In this document: positions 23,804 to 33,980 of the stretch, in pieces
Layout: the number at the start of each line of letters is the position of its first letter
Position numbering within the stretch: position 1 is the first letter of the stretch
NCBI GenBank assembly: GCA_003153505.1
Contig: PLZA01000034.1
Coordinates: 133,911-194,275, forward strand
From: Candidatus Dormiibacterota bacterium
GTDB taxonomy: Bacteria > Chloroflexota > Dormibacteria > Aeolococcales > Aeolococcaceae
Length of the DNA: 60,365 nt
Direction of reading: 5' to 3'
Notes under the pieces: model-generated
What the model saw: only the letters and a program-made list of their open reading frames with translations
The model's database searches: none
What the model was told of the DNA's origin: nothing
Program-made: the position numbers and the translations under genes

Positions 23804-26485
23804 ATGACGTTCGACGCCTTCCTCCACCAGCTGCCCGACGCTGACACCGCGGAGACCGGCGAGTGGCTCGAGTCGCTCGATGCCCTGGTCGCCTCCGAGG
23901 GCACGGTCCGCGCCCGCTTCGTCATCGGCAAGCTCCTCGAGCGTGCCCGCCGTCTGCAGGTGCCGGTGCCGTCGCTGGTGTCGACGCCGTACATCAACAC
24001 CATCCCGCCCAACGAGGAGCCGTGGTTCCCGGGCGACGAGGAGATGGAGCGGCGGATTCGACGGATCGTCCGCTGGAACGCGGCGGTCATGGTCACCAGG
24101 GCGAACAAGCGGAGCGACGGCATCGGCGGGCACCTGTCGACATACGCGTCGGCGGCATCCCTCTACGAGGTCGGGTTCAACCACTTCTTTCGCGGTAAGG
24201 ACGACGGCAACTCGGGCGACCAGATCTACTACCAGGGACACGCCGCGCCGGGGATGTATTCGCACGCGTACCTCGAGGGCCGGATCACCGAGGCGCAGAT
24301 GGACAACTTCCGTCAGGAGACGGGCGGGAACGGGCTCAGCTCGTACCCGCACCCGCGGCTCATGCCGGAGTTCTGGGAGTTCCCGACGGTGTCGATGGGC
24401 CTCGGACCGCTCAATGCCATCTACCAGGCGCGCTTCAATCGGTACCTCTACAACCGCCACATCGCGGACACCAGTGACAGCCACGTCTGGTGCTTCCTCG
24501 GTGACGGCGAGTGCGATGAGCCGGAAACGCTCGGTGCGCTGTCGCTGGCCGCGCGTGAGCAGCTCGACAACCTGACCTTCGTCGTCAACTGCAACCTGCA
24601 GCGTCTCGACGGACCGGTGCGCGGCAACGGGAAGGTCATCCAGGAGCTGGAGGGGATCTTCCGCGGCGCCGGTTGGAACGTCATCAAGGTCATCTGGGCG
24701 CGTGAGTGGGACGAGTTGCTCGCGCGCGACGTGCACGGCGTGCTCGTCGACCAGATGAACCGCGTCCCCGACGGCGAGTTCCAGAAGTACACGACCGAGA
24801 GCGGTGCGTACATTCGCGAGCACTTCTTCGGACCGGATCCGCGTCTGCGCAAGATGGTCGAGCACCTCTCCGATGACAATCTCCGTCACCTGCGTCGCGG
24901 TGGTCATGACTATCGCAAGGTCTACTCGGCGTACAAGCTCGCGCTCGAGCAGCGCGGCGCACCCACGGTGATCCTTGCGCACACGGTCAAGGGATGGACC
25001 CTCGGTGTCGGCTTCGAAGGACGCAATTCGACGCATCAGATCAAGAAGATCGGCGAAGCCGAGTTGCGCGCGTTCCGCGATCTGCTCGAGCTGCCCATCA
25101 GCGACAAGCGGCTCGCCGAGTCCAAGCCGCCCTATTACCACCCGGGCGCGGAATCCGACGAGGTCGAGTACCTGCTCATGCGCCGCCGTGCGCTCGGCGG
25201 CATGTTGCCGCGCCGACTGGTCCGCTCCAAACCGCTGGAACTCCCGGGCGACGCCCCGTACGCCGAGTTCCTGACCGGCAGCGGCACACGCGCAGCGTCG
25301 ACGACCATGGTGTTCGCCGGCCTGCTGCGCAACCTCCTCCGTGACCCGGGCATCGGCAACCGCGTCGTGCCGATCATCCCCGACGAGGCGCGCACCTTCG
25401 GCATGGATGCGCTCTTCAGCGAGGTGAAGATCTACGCACCCTTCGGCCAGACCTACGAGCCGGTCGATGCCGGAATGGTGCTCTCCTACCGCGAGGCGGT
25501 CGACGGACAGATCCTCGAGGAGGGGATCACCGAGGCAGGGTCGATGGGGAGCTTCACCGCCGCGGGCACGGCGTACGCCACCCACGGCCAGGCAGTCATC
25601 CCGTTCTACATCTACTACTCGATGTTCGGATACCAGCGGGTCGGTGACCTCATCTGGGCGTTCGGCGACTCACGCGGGCGCGGCTTCATGCTCGGCGGCA
25701 CCGCCGGACGCACGACGCTCAACGGTGAGGGCCTGCAGCACGAGGATGGGCACTCGCCGCTGCTCTTCAGCGCAATTCCGAACGTGCGCATCTACGACCC
25801 CGCATTCGCGTACGAGCTTGCGACCGTCATCCGCGACGGCATGCGCCGCATGTACGTCGACGGCGAGGACATCTTCTACTACATCACGCTGTACAACGAG
25901 AACTACCCGATGCCGCCGATGCCCGCGGGCAGCGAGGAGGGCATCCTGCGCGGCCTCTACCTGTACAAGGCGGCGGACGCCGAGCGCACCCACCGCGCCC
26001 GGATTCTTGCAAGCGGGAGCGCCGTGCAGGCCGCCGTCGAGGCGCAGGCGATGCTGCTCGAACAGCATGACGTTGCCGCCGAGGTGTGGAGCGCCACGAG
26101 CTTCCAGCTCCTGCGCCAGGATGCGCTGGAAGTGGAGCGCTGGAATCGGCTCCACCCGGACTCGGAACCGCGCGTGTCATACGTGGATGAGCAGCTGGGC
26201 GGGGACGGCGGCCCGATCGTCGCGGTGACCGACTACATGAAGGCCGTCCCTGACCAGATCGGGCGCTTCGTCACCGTGCCGTTCATCCCACTCGGCACAG
26301 ACGGCTACGGACGCAGCGATACGCGGTTGGCATTGCGCCGGCATTTCGAGATCGACCCAGGATCCATCTCGGTCGCGGTGCTCGACGGCCTGGCGCAGCA
26401 GGACCGTCTCCCCCGACATGTGGTCGCCGCGGCCATCGAGCACTACGGGCTGGACACCGAGATCGTCGATCCCCGCTATCGCTGA
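23804..26485 (+). CDS. aceE: Pyruvate dehydrogenase E1 component, homodimeric type
   Basis: The protein has 893 residues from ATG 23804, close to the usual ~890 of AceE. It decarboxylates pyruvate and transfers the acetyl group to lipoyl E2. Visible are NEEPWFPGDEEMERRIRRI, the TPP motif FLGDGECDEPETLGALSLA followed by VVNCNLQRLDGPVRGN, GQTYEPVDAGMVLSYREA and GRTTLNGEGLQHEDGHSPLL. Frames upstream of 23804 lack features of the family. No E2 (aceF) or E3 (lpd) gene is in this window, so they must be encoded elsewhere. Confidence 0.94.
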   Translation: MTFDAFLHQLPDADTAETGEWLESLDALVASEGTVRARFVIGKLLERARRLQVPVPSLVSTPYINTIPPNEEPWFPGDEEMERRIRRIVRWNAAVMVTRANKRSDGIGGHLSTYASAASLYEVGFNHFFRGKDDGNSGDQIYYQGHAAPGMYSHAYLEGRITEAQMDNFRQETGGNGLSSYPHPRLMPEFWEFPTVSMGLGPLNAIYQARFNRYLYNRHIADTSDSHVWCFLGDGECDEPETLGALSLAAREQLDNLTFVVNCNLQRLDGPVRGNGKVIQELEGIFRGAGWNVIKVIWAREWDELLARDVHGVLVDQMNRVPDGEFQKYTTESGAYIREHFFGPDPRLRKMVEHLSDDNLRHLRRGGHDYRKVYSAYKLALEQRGAPTVILAHTVKGWTLGVGFEGRNSTHQIKKIGEAELRAFRDLLELPISDKRLAESKPPYYHPGAESDEVEYLLMRRRALGGMLPRRLVRSKPLELPGDAPYAEFLTGSGTRAASTTMVFAGLLRNLLRDPGIGNRVVPIIPDEARTFGMDALFSEVKIYAPFGQTYEPVDAGMVLSYREAVDGQILEEGITEAGSMGSFTAAGTAYATHGQAVIPFYIYYSMFGYQRVGDLIWAFGDSRGRGFMLGGTAGRTTLNGEGLQHEDGHSPLLFSAIPNVRIYDPAFAYELATVIRDGMRRMYVDGEDIFYYITLYNENYPMPPMPAGSEEGILRGLYLYKAADAERTHRARILASGSAVQAAVEAQAMLLEQHDVAAEVWSATSFQLLRQDALEVERWNRLHPDSEPRVSYVDEQLGGDGGPIVAVTDYMKAVPDQIGRFVTVPFIPLGTDGYGRSDTRLALRRHFEIDPGSISVAVLDGLAQQDRLPRHVVAAAIEHYGLDTEIVDPRYR

Positions 26486-26492
26486 CCTCGGC

Positions 26493-27056
26493 TCATCCGC
26501 GGGAGAACGCCAGCGACGCGTGTGCCGTGTACACCGCACCTCCTGGCGCCGAACGTGATTCGTACAGCACCAGGCGAGATGCCGTAAAGCGAATGTCGGC
26601 GTGATCCATGGCCGCAGCGGCCCAGGCGGTTCGCGCCCCGGCACTCCATCGCAAGCGCGGCCGGCCAAGCGTGCAGTGCGGGTTGTAGGGGCGCTTGTCG
26701 ACGTCGAAGCTCGCGGCGCTCAGCGCCGCCCGGCACTCGAGAGCAAGCGCGGTCAGCGACGTGACCTCGCCTGACGGCCCGAGCCAGAGCACTCGGGGAA
26801 TCCCATGCGGTGGAAACGAGCCGAGCCGATCCAGGATCACCTCGAAACAGGGCGTGCTCTCGGCGATCGGCGCGACCACCTCGAGCGCAGCGGCGGCCCG
26901 GTCATCTGCGACATCTCCGAAGAAGTGCACGGTCAGATGCAGCGTCTCGGGGCGCGCCCAGCGAACGTCGCCGACGCGATCGCGGAAGTCGGCCTGCAGG
27001 CGCTGCGCCGCCGTGAGTCCCAGCCCAGCAAGGGGAACCGCGAGAAAGCACCTCAC
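26493..27056 (-). CDS. thpR: RNA 2',3'-cyclic phosphodiesterase (2'-5' RNA ligase family)
   Basis: The start GTG 27056 overlaps the stop of the upstream lipoprotein gene (GTGA). The 187-residue product has the two HxTx motifs of the 2H phosphoesterase fold: HLTVHFFGD near residue 45 and HCTLGRPRL near 130. It opens with RCFLAVPL as in the family. These enzymes hydrolyse 2',3'-cyclic phosphates on RNA ends; the physiological substrate is unclear. Confidence 0.9.
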   Translation of the reverse strand: MRCFLAVPLAGLGLTAAQRLQADFRDRVGDVRWARPETLHLTVHFFGDVADDRAAAALEVVAPIAESTPCFEVILDRLGSFPPHGIPRVLWLGPSGEVTSLTALALECRAALSAASFDVDKRPYNPHCTLGRPRLRWSAGARTAWAAAAMDHADIRFTASRLVLYESRSAPGGAVYTAHASLAFSRG

Positions 27057-28015
27057 GCAGCCGGCGTGGCTGTGGTCGTCGGCTTCGGGCTCGAGATTGC
27101 GGGCGACGGACTGGGGGTCGCCAACGCGCACGGGTTGCCACCCGCATTGGGCAGGGACACATGGATCTCGTTCGCCGCACACAGCGCATCGACCGCCGAG
27201 AAGAGGGCCGCGGTGAACCAGTTCGGCCTGTCGGTCACGTTGTACGGGTTGCCCGCGTAGATCAGGATGTGACGGACACCCCACCCCTGTGCCGTCTTCG
27301 AAGACACCATGAGGATGTCGTAGCCTCCGGCGTCATGGACCGGTGTCTTCGTATACGCACCGACCGCGAGCGACTCGACGGCAGCGGCGAACGCGGGATC
27401 GTACGTCTTGAGCTGTGCGGTGGTCAGGAGACCGAGATCACCACCTTTCGATGCCGTACCTGTCGTCCCCGAGTCGTCCGAATACGTCTTGGCGGTGGCG
27501 GCGAAGGGTGCTCCCGTGGCGAGCATCTTCTCGATCTGCGCTGCGCGCTGCTGGGCAAACACGTCCTCGACACGCTGCTCATTGAGATTCGAGCTGATCT
27601 CGTCCTCGAGCTGAGCGATCGACCCACCCGCGCCGGCGAGCTCGGTCTGCAGCTTGGTGACACCCCCGGCTTGCTTGGCGTCTGTGGCGACCTCGGCGGC
27701 AACCTCCGTCGTTGTCGCCGCAAGTCCGAACTCGATGGCCTTCTGGCGAATGACGGTATCGAGAATCAGGCTGCGCAGGATCGCGGCGCGAAGCGCGGTG
27801 ACCGCGGCGGCCCCGCCCTGTCCTCCGCCCCCCTGCTCGATGCTCGTGAAGGCGCTCTGGTATCGAACATTGAATTGGGCCAGGGTGATCGTCGCCGAGC
27901 CGACGTGCGCGATCACCTGCGAGGTTGTGACCGGAGCCGGTTGGTTGGAGCTGCACGCCGCGAGGCCGACCGCGCACATTGCCACGATCGCCACCCCGCC
28001 CCTTCGATGGAACAT
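27053..28015 (-). CDS. SurA/PpiC-like peptidyl-prolyl isomerase lipoprotein
   Basis: The 320-residue protein begins with a lipoprotein signal peptide (AIVAMCAVGLAAC, the Cys after residue 20 being the lipidation site). The mature part starts with SurA-type sequence (IAHVGSATITLAQFNVRYQ), has a helical N-domain, a parvulin-like region with FAATAKTYSDDSGTTG and GGDLGLLTTAQL, and a Pro/Thr-rich tail. It probably assists folding of secreted proteins at the membrane surface. The isomerase domain is weakly conserved, so a pure chaperone role is possible. It is coupled to the downstream thpR and lies two bases after the MFS gene. Confidence 0.8.
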   Translation of the reverse strand: MFHRRGGVAIVAMCAVGLAACSSNQPAPVTTSQVIAHVGSATITLAQFNVRYQSAFTSIEQGGGGQGGAAAVTALRAAILRSLILDTVIRQKAIEFGLAATTTEVAAEVATDAKQAGGVTKLQTELAGAGGSIAQLEDEISSNLNEQRVEDVFAQQRAAQIEKMLATGAPFAATAKTYSDDSGTTGTASKGGDLGLLTTAQLKTYDPAFAAAVESLAVGAYTKTPVHDAGGYDILMVSSKTAQGWGVRHILIYAGNPYNVTDRPNWFTAALFSAVDALCAANEIHVSLPNAGGNPCALATPSPSPAISSPKPTTTATPAA

Positions 28016-28017
28016 CC

Positions 28018-29316
28018 TCAGGCCAGTGTATCGGGGGCTGCCGCCGGTCCGGCTCGCCCCGCCTCGAGCCCGCTGACCCGCGCTCTGAATGATGGCGTCG
28101 CGACCACGAGCACGGTGGTCGCGCCGACGAGCAAGGCGCCGACACCGATTGCATTGAACAGCCCGACCGATCCGGAAAGCAGACCGTACGCAACCGTGCC
28201 GAGGGGTTGCACGCCGGCGAAGATGGTGGCGTAGATGCCGAGGAGCCGCCCCCGCAGTGCGGGGTCGGTATCCGTCTGGAGCAGCGTGGTCATCGAAGTG
28301 CTCACGGCGACGAACGCGAAGCTGATGCCGACCAGGGCGGGCAGGGTCACTCCGAGCACCGCACCATGGGCAACCGCGAACAGGCTTGCCGCGTAGACGA
28401 CCCCACCGACCAGCATGAGCTGCAGGCGGCCGGCGCCACGTCCCATCGATGCGATCGCGACCCCACCGACGAGCCCGCCCACCCCTCCGACGCTGTACAT
28501 CACCCCCAGCGCCTGCGGACCCACGTGCAGCTGCGTTCTTGCCAGAACCGGCAGAAATGGCATGTATGACACGCCGCAGAACGCCAGCACCGAGGCAACG
28601 ATCACCACGCCTCGAACCAGCGGATCAGACCCCGCGACGCGGAGGCCGGCGACCAGCTCGCCCCATGCCGTCGCGCCGACCGCTCGCGGCAGCGGATGGA
28701 CATCCGGGATCACCGTGAGCAGCACGATGATCGGCGCGAGGTAGGCAACGGCGAGGAATCCAAAGCACACTGCCGGACCGGCGAATCCGATCAGGAGCCC
28801 CGCCACCGACGGGCCGACGATCCGCGTGGCGCTCATCGCCGCAGCACCGAGCGCGACGGCGTTGACCACGACGTGGCGCTCGACGAGGTCGGCGACCAGG
28901 GCCTGGCGCGTCGGCAGGTCGGCGGCGTCGGTGGCGCCGAAGACGATGGCCACGATCAGGATGGCCACGAAGCTCGCATGGTCGGTGGCGACCAGAATGG
29001 CGAGCGACCCGGCACTCACGCCGAGCAGGGATTGCGTGACCAGCAGGATCCGCCGTCGGGGCAGGCGGTCTGCAAGCACGCCACCTGCCAGCGAGAGGAT
29101 CACCGACGGGATGCCGTCCGCGGCCGCAACAGCTGCCACCGCCGTGGTGCTGCCGGTGCGCTGGTAGACCAGGTACCCGAGAGCGACCACCTGCATCCAG
29201 GTGCCGAGCAGAGTCGGCCACTGGGCTGCCCAGTACCAGCGGAAGGGTCGCACTCGCAACGCCGGCGGCGGCCAGCGGCGTTCCCGGGACGAGACCGGCT
29301 CAGGCGTTGGCGTCAC
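28018..29316 (-). CDS. MFS transporter, EntS/DHA3 exporter type
   Basis: This 432-residue membrane protein has about 12 hydrophobic helices. The N-terminus (RPFRWYWAAQWPTLLGTWMQ) and the loop GGVLADRLPRRRILLVTQ are typical of the enterobactin-exporter/DHA3 group. A second-half repeat includes LPALVGISFAFVAVSTSM and LRGRLLGIYATIF. A drug or metabolite exporter is likely; the substrate cannot be read from sequence. It is the first gene of the three-gene minus-strand unit with the PPIase lipoprotein and thpR. Confidence 0.88.
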   Translation of the reverse strand: MTPTPEPVSSRERRWPPPALRVRPFRWYWAAQWPTLLGTWMQVVALGYLVYQRTGSTTAVAAVAAADGIPSVILSLAGGVLADRLPRRRILLVTQSLLGVSAGSLAILVATDHASFVAILIVAIVFGATDAADLPTRQALVADLVERHVVVNAVALGAAAMSATRIVGPSVAGLLIGFAGPAVCFGFLAVAYLAPIIVLLTVIPDVHPLPRAVGATAWGELVAGLRVAGSDPLVRGVVIVASVLAFCGVSYMPFLPVLARTQLHVGPQALGVMYSVGGVGGLVGGVAIASMGRGAGRLQLMLVGGVVYAASLFAVAHGAVLGVTLPALVGISFAFVAVSTSMTTLLQTDTDPALRGRLLGIYATIFAGVQPLGTVAYGLLSGSVGLFNAIGVGALLVGATTVLVVATPSFRARVSGLEAGRAGPAAAPDTLA

Positions 29317-29412
29317 CCTGCAACGATAGGTGCACGCTGGTCGATGTCCGCCGGAACCCCGCGTTTCGATAAGCGCCGTCTGGGCCCGCCGCGCGCCACG
29401 AGCCTCGTTCGC

Positions 29413-30285
29413 CTACGCGGCGGCCACCGCAGCGCTGTCGGTTTGCGGCAGCGGCTGATCGTCGAGAAAGGCGGCGATGAGCGCCCGCTGGCGGCGAGAG
29501 AGTTCCGGGCTCCACGCATGTCCGGCCCGCCGGATGACATCGAACGATACGTCGGGTGCCCCGGCGATCGCCGACTCGAGGCGGCGCACGTTGACGATGC
29601 GATCGTGTTCGGCGACCAGGATCAGCGTCGGACGCCCGGACCCGCGAACCTGGGCGAGATCGTCGCGCTGCAACGCGTCGTGCAGCCATTCGCGCGCGGC
29701 ACGGGGGTCCGCCAGCACCTGGTTGTCAAAGTTGACCTTGGCGGCGACCGGATCGACGTTCTTGCCCTCGACCATCAGGCGTTTGTAGAGGTCGCTCGTC
29801 GTGCGCTGGTGGGCGAGCCAGACGATCCCCGGGTACACGACCGGCGCGAGCATGAATCCAACCTGGATGTGGAACGCGCGCCGGACGAGCCACGGGGCCA
29901 CCAGGGGCGTGTGCAGGATCAGGCGCCCCGTGGCCTGGGGGCGGGCACGCTGGACCCCGAGCGCCACCGGGGCGCCGAGGCAGAGGCCGGCGACATCGAA
30001 CTGATCCACTCCCGCGTCGCCCGCAGCGGCGAGTGCCGCACGCGCCAGTGCCGGAGCGGTGTGGCCGCCGTCCAGCGGTGCCGACCGTCCGAACCCCGGC
30101 AGGTCCGGCGCGATGATCGTGCGCCGCTGGAGCAGCACCTCGAACCAGTCACTGAAATTCTCGGCGGAGCCGATGAACCCGTGGCAGAGCAGGAGCGGCG
30201 GTCCGGAGCCTCCGGTCAGGTAGCGCAGGCGCTTGCCTTCGTGTGTCGTGAAACGCTCGTCGAGCCCGTTCACGACAGAGGTCAC
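29413..30285 (-). CDS. Alpha/beta hydrolase with Cys nucleophile
   Basis: GTG 30285 overlaps the aldehyde dehydrogenase stop (GTGA). The 290-residue alpha/beta hydrolase shows the oxyanion HGF (LLLCHGFIGSAENF), a nucleophile elbow GLCLGAP with Cys instead of the common Ser, the acid in LVAEHDRIV and the base in RRAGHAWSPEL. A Cys in this position occurs in dienelactone-hydrolase-like enzymes; many close relatives carry Ser. A lid of ~70 residues lies in the middle. As last gene of the aminotransferase operon it may act on an amide or lactone in the same catabolic route. Confidence 0.85.
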   Translation of the reverse strand: MTSVVNGLDERFTTHEGKRLRYLTGGSGPPLLLCHGFIGSAENFSDWFEVLLQRRTIIAPDLPGFGRSAPLDGGHTAPALARAALAAAGDAGVDQFDVAGLCLGAPVALGVQRARPQATGRLILHTPLVAPWLVRRAFHIQVGFMLAPVVYPGIVWLAHQRTTSDLYKRLMVEGKNVDPVAAKVNFDNQVLADPRAAREWLHDALQRDDLAQVRGSGRPTLILVAEHDRIVNVRRLESAIAGAPDVSFDVIRRAGHAWSPELSRRQRALIAAFLDDQPLPQTDSAAVAAA

Positions 30286-31784
30286 TCGGTGTCGATCTGC
30301 GCGCGCTGGAGGCGTCCGCTGTAGTCGATGTACACCGACTTCCATTCGCTGAATTCGTCGAGCACATGCCCACCGGCCTCTCGGTGTCCGTTGCCGGTGT
30401 TGCGCGTCCCGCCGAACGGGAGTTGGATCTCCGCTCCGATGGTGGGGGCGTTGATGTAGACGATCCCCGAGTGCAATTCGTTGATGGCGTGAAATGCCGT
30501 GCGGAGATCGTTTGTGTACACGCTCAAGCTGAGGCCGTACTGGGTGGAGTTGGCAGCCGTGATCGCGTCCTCCATCGACGCCACCGGGATGATCACGGTG
30601 GTGGGACCGAAGATCTCCTCCTGCGCGATCCGCATCGCCGGTTTGACGTCTCCGAAGACTGTCGGTCGGTAGAACCAGCCCTTGGCGAGCGCTCCTTCAG
30701 ATGCGACCTCGCCACCGAGGAGGAGCGACGCACCCTCACCCTTACCGATCTCCGTGTACGAGTGGATGCGCCGGAGTTGCGTCTCGTTGATCACCGGCCC
30801 GACATCGACCTTCGCATCAAGGCCGTCTCCGAGGCGGAGGTGCGAGGCGCGTTCGACGAGACGCGACGTGAACTGGTCGAGCGCTCCCTGCTCGACGATC
30901 AGGCGAGACGACGCCGTGCATCGCTGTCCGGCCGTGCCGAACGCACCCCAGAGCGCGCCGTCAACAGCCAGCTCGACATCGGCGTCGTCGAGCACCACGA
31001 TTGCGTTCTTGCCACCCAACTCGAGCGAGCACTTCTTGAGCATGCGGCCGCAGGTCTCGGAAACGATCCGTCCGGTGTCAACGCTTCCGGTGAAGTAGAT
31101 CGCAGCGACGTCAGGGTGCGCGACGAGCGCCGCACCGGCCTCTTCGCCGAAGCCGAACACCACATTGACGACGCCGGCTGGGAGCCCCGCATCCTCGAGT
31201 GCCTCAACGAAGCGCAGCGCGCAGAGCGGGGTGTCCTCAGCAGGCTTGAGCACGACGGCGTTGCCCGCCATGATCGCCGGGAAGATCTTCCACGACGGGA
31301 TGGCGATCGGGAAGTTCCAGGGAGTGATGCAACCGACGACGCCGAAGGGCTGGCGCATGGTCATCGCCCATTTGTCGCGCAACTCGCTCGGAACCGTCTC
31401 CCCGAAGGCGCGCCGGCCCTGGCCGGCGATGAACTTGCCCATGTCGATGGCTTCCTGCACATCGCCGCGAGCCTCGGTGAGCACCTTGCCCATCTCGCGG
31501 GTCATCAGCTGTGCGAGTGCCTCCTTGCGTTCCTCGAGCAACTCGGAGGCCCGCAGGATGATCGCTGCGCGAGATGGCCACGGCGTCCGCCGCCAGCCGT
31601 CGAAGGCGGTTCGCGCAGCGTCCACTGCCGCATCCACGTCGCTGGCGTCGCTTCGCGGAAACACGCCGACAACGTCATCGCTGTTGGCAGGGTTGCGCGA
31701 TTCGAAGGTCCGTCCTGCGCCCGCCGGCCGAAAGGCGCCGTTGACCAGGTTGCCGGCCGTGAGCGCCGATTCCACCATGGTCAT
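30282..31784 (-). CDS. Aldehyde dehydrogenase (semialdehyde type)
   Basis: This 500-residue NAD(P)-dependent dehydrogenase has the core signatures [32 protein letters not shown], the catalytic Glu in [17 protein letters not shown] and the catalytic Cys in [15 protein letters not shown]. Start ATG 31784 overlaps the aminotransferase stop (ATGA); the frame continues upstream only as noise. Next to a 4-aminobutyrate-type aminotransferase, succinate semialdehyde or a similar omega-semialdehyde is the likely substrate. Aminoadipate or glutarate semialdehyde from lysine or ornithine breakdown are alternatives. Confidence 0.88.
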   Translation of the reverse strand: MTMVESALTAGNLVNGAFRPAGAGRTFESRNPANSDDVVGVFPRSDASDVDAAVDAARTAFDGWRRTPWPSRAAIILRASELLEERKEALAQLMTREMGKVLTEARGDVQEAIDMGKFIAGQGRRAFGETVPSELRDKWAMTMRQPFGVVGCITPWNFPIAIPSWKIFPAIMAGNAVVLKPAEDTPLCALRFVEALEDAGLPAGVVNVVFGFGEEAGAALVAHPDVAAIYFTGSVDTGRIVSETCGRMLKKCSLELGGKNAIVVLDDADVELAVDGALWGAFGTAGQRCTASSRLIVEQGALDQFTSRLVERASHLRLGDGLDAKVDVGPVINETQLRRIHSYTEIGKGEGASLLLGGEVASEGALAKGWFYRPTVFGDVKPAMRIAQEEIFGPTTVIIPVASMEDAITAANSTQYGLSLSVYTNDLRTAFHAINELHSGIVYINAPTIGAEIQLPFGGTRNTGNGHREAGGHVLDEFSEWKSVYIDYSGRLQRAQIDTE

Positions 31785-33085
31785 GCCGCCGTCTCCTCGC
31801 GGATCGCTGTTTCGAGGATGTCCAGGCCGGCGTCCAGCTCGGACTCCGGGATGGTGAGCGGCGGGATGAGTCTGATCACGTTCCCATCGATACCACAGGA
31901 GAGCAGGAGGAGTCCCCGAGCCAGGGCGTTGGTCGCGATGCGTTCGACGAGCCTGGTCGCGGGGGCGCCCGCCTGGAGGAACTCGAGGCCGATCATCATG
32001 CCGAGACCGCGCACGTCTGCCAGCGCCTGGACGTCCGTCTGCCAGCCTCGTGCGCGCTCCATGACGTGACGGCCGAGCCGCTCCGCCCGCTCCGGAATGC
32101 GATCGCGGGTCATCGTCTCGATGACCGCCACCACCGCGGCACAGGCAACCGCGTTGCCGCCATAGGTCGTGCCGTGCTCGCCTTCGCGGAAGGCACCCAT
32201 CACACGATGGCCGGCGACCATCGCTGCGATCGGCATCCCGTTGCCGAGCGCCTTGGCCAGGCACATGATGTCGGGCTCGACCCTGGTGTGCTCGACCGCG
32301 AACATCTTGCCGGTGCGTCCGAATCCGCTCTGCACCTCGTCGGCGACGAGCAGGATCCCGTGCTCGTCGCACACCTGGCGGAGCATGGGCATGAAGGTCG
32401 CGGGTGGCACGATGTATCCGCCCTCACCTTGCACGGGCTCGACGATGATCGCCGCGACGGTCTCGGGTGCGGTGGTTGTCGAGAAGAGCAGTTGCAGCTC
32501 GCGCTCCACCAGGTCGCAGACATCGTCCGCCGTATGCGAGCAGTATCGGAAGCAGTACGGGTAGCGGATGTGATGGATGCCGGGGAGCAGCGGTCCCATG
32601 CCGCGGCGGTATGCGGCCTTGCTCGCGGTGAGTGAGAGCGCTCCGTACGTGCGCCCGTGAAAGCCACCGACGAAGGCGATGATGTCGCTGCGACCCGTCG
32701 CCCTCCGGGCCAGCTTCATCGCTCCCTCGACCGCCTCCGCGCCCGAGTTGGTGAAGAACACCTGGTCGAGCGATGGGGGCAGGATCGAGACGAGCGCCGC
32801 GCCCGCTTCGATCATCTTCGGATGATGGGCGGTGACCGACGTGTGCCAGAGCCGATCCACCTGCTCGTGGACGGCGGCGACCACCGCCGGGTGGCCATGC
32901 CCGAGGTTCGTGACGCCGATGCCGCAGCCGAAATCGAGCACGTCGCGGCCGTCGACCGTGTGGAGATGAGCGCCCTGGGCGCTCTCGACGACGAGGTCGG
33001 AGTAGCGGTGATACGCGGCGGCGATCAGCTCGGCGTCGCGCTCACGCCACGTCGCCGCACTAGCGGCCGCCGGCATGCCGCTCAC
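31781..33085 (-). CDS. gabT: Class III PLP aminotransferase (4-aminobutyrate type)
   Basis: This 434-residue aminotransferase has class III hallmarks: [82 protein letters not shown] and the PLP-binding Lys in [16 protein letters not shown]. 4-Aminobutyrate or another omega-amino acid is the likely donor, supported by the coupled semialdehyde dehydrogenase downstream. GTG 33085 overlaps the stop of the membrane protein before it. Ornithine- or lysine-type transamination cannot be excluded. Confidence 0.85.
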   Translation of the reverse strand: MSGMPAAASAATWRERDAELIAAAYHRYSDLVVESAQGAHLHTVDGRDVLDFGCGIGVTNLGHGHPAVVAAVHEQVDRLWHTSVTAHHPKMIEAGAALVSILPPSLDQVFFTNSGAEAVEGAMKLARRATGRSDIIAFVGGFHGRTYGALSLTASKAAYRRGMGPLLPGIHHIRYPYCFRYCSHTADDVCDLVERELQLLFSTTTAPETVAAIIVEPVQGEGGYIVPPATFMPMLRQVCDEHGILLVADEVQSGFGRTGKMFAVEHTRVEPDIMCLAKALGNGMPIAAMVAGHRVMGAFREGEHGTTYGGNAVACAAVVAVIETMTRDRIPERAERLGRHVMERARGWQTDVQALADVRGLGMMIGLEFLQAGAPATRLVERIATNALARGLLLLSCGIDGNVIRLIPPLTIPESELDAGLDILETAIREETAA

Positions 33086-33807
33086 GACCCGGTGGTCGCT
33101 CTCGCAGGCCCCGACGGCGATGAGGCGGGACTCCGCACCCCGACCTTGCCGAGGGCGAGGAAGCCGCCGAACATGACGGCGATTCCAGCGGCCTCGTACA
33201 CCCCGAGGACGTCGAGATTGCCGATGCCGACTGTCTTTGCGGCTGAGAAACCGACGGCGATGGTCAGGGCGCCGGCGGTGAGCAGGACGTTGCAGATCAC
33301 GCGGTCGATCCCGGCACGGTCGCGAATGAAGCGATATGCCGACCAGGCGGACCCGCCGACGAGCACCACGGTCCCGATGATGTTGAGAAACACCACGCCG
33401 ATGAAGAGCAGCGATCCCTGCTGGATCGCGCCGCCCAGCACTCCCTTGGCGGTGTCGAGCTTGGCGGCATCGACCGGGATCACGGCTGCGTCAACCGCGA
33501 GAACGACGGTGATCGCGGCCAGCACAATCGCGCAGGTCCAGGCGACCCGTCGCGGAGCCAGCAGGAAGATGGTGCCCAGCGCGAGATAGATGACTCCGAG
33601 CACGCCGCCCAGGAGGTAGAAGCCACGGAACACGGCCGGTGACCAACCGCCGGTCTCTCCAGCCGCCTGGAATGCCGCGGCCGCGGCGAAGATGGCGAGG
33701 CCGAGGGTCCAGGCCGCGAAGGCAGGGCGCCGGCTTCGAAGGAACCTGAGGAAGACCACTACAGCAAACGCTGCACTCAGCCCACTCGCAACGGCAGCGA
33801 AGACCAT
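33082..33807 (-). CDS. Seven-helix integral membrane protein of unknown function
   Basis: The 241-residue protein is nearly all hydrophobic, with about seven transmembrane helices. The first is FAAVASGLSAAFAVVVFLRFL; others include GVLGVIYLALGTIFLLA, TCAIVLAAITVVLAV and FIGVVFLNIIGTVVLVGGSA. Loops are short and the C-terminus is polar (VRSPASSPSG). No transporter signature was recognised. As first gene of a coupled four-gene operon with aminotransferase, dehydrogenase and hydrolase, a sensor or uptake-associated role is conceivable but unproved. Confidence 0.7.
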   Translation of the reverse strand: MVFAAVASGLSAAFAVVVFLRFLRSRRPAFAAWTLGLAIFAAAAAFQAAGETGGWSPAVFRGFYLLGGVLGVIYLALGTIFLLAPRRVAWTCAIVLAAITVVLAVDAAVIPVDAAKLDTAKGVLGGAIQQGSLLFIGVVFLNIIGTVVLVGGSAWSAYRFIRDRAGIDRVICNVLLTAGALTIAVGFSAAKTVGIGNLDVLGVYEAAGIAVMFGGFLALGKVGVRSPASSPSGPARATTGS

Positions 33808-33903
33808 GACGGATGATCCTAGCGAGGTTGGGAGGGTCCTTGGATTCGACCCGGATCTGGCCGGGATTTGCGCTGGTTTCCGCCGGGTAGTTCCAATGGG
33901 CGA

Positions 33904-33933
33904 TTGACAACCAGTCGCGCCCGAGTGTACACA
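33904..33933 (+). promoter_or_regulatory. Promoter of livK
   Basis: A perfect -35 TTGACA (33904-33909) is followed, after 16 or 18 bases, by TGTACA or TACACA as a weak -10. It lies ~50 bases upstream of the livK start in the divergent intergenic region. Confidence 0.5.
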
Positions 33934-33980
33934 AGGGCCCTCACCAGCAATTGCCTCGCAGAGAGAGGAGAACCCAGCAC

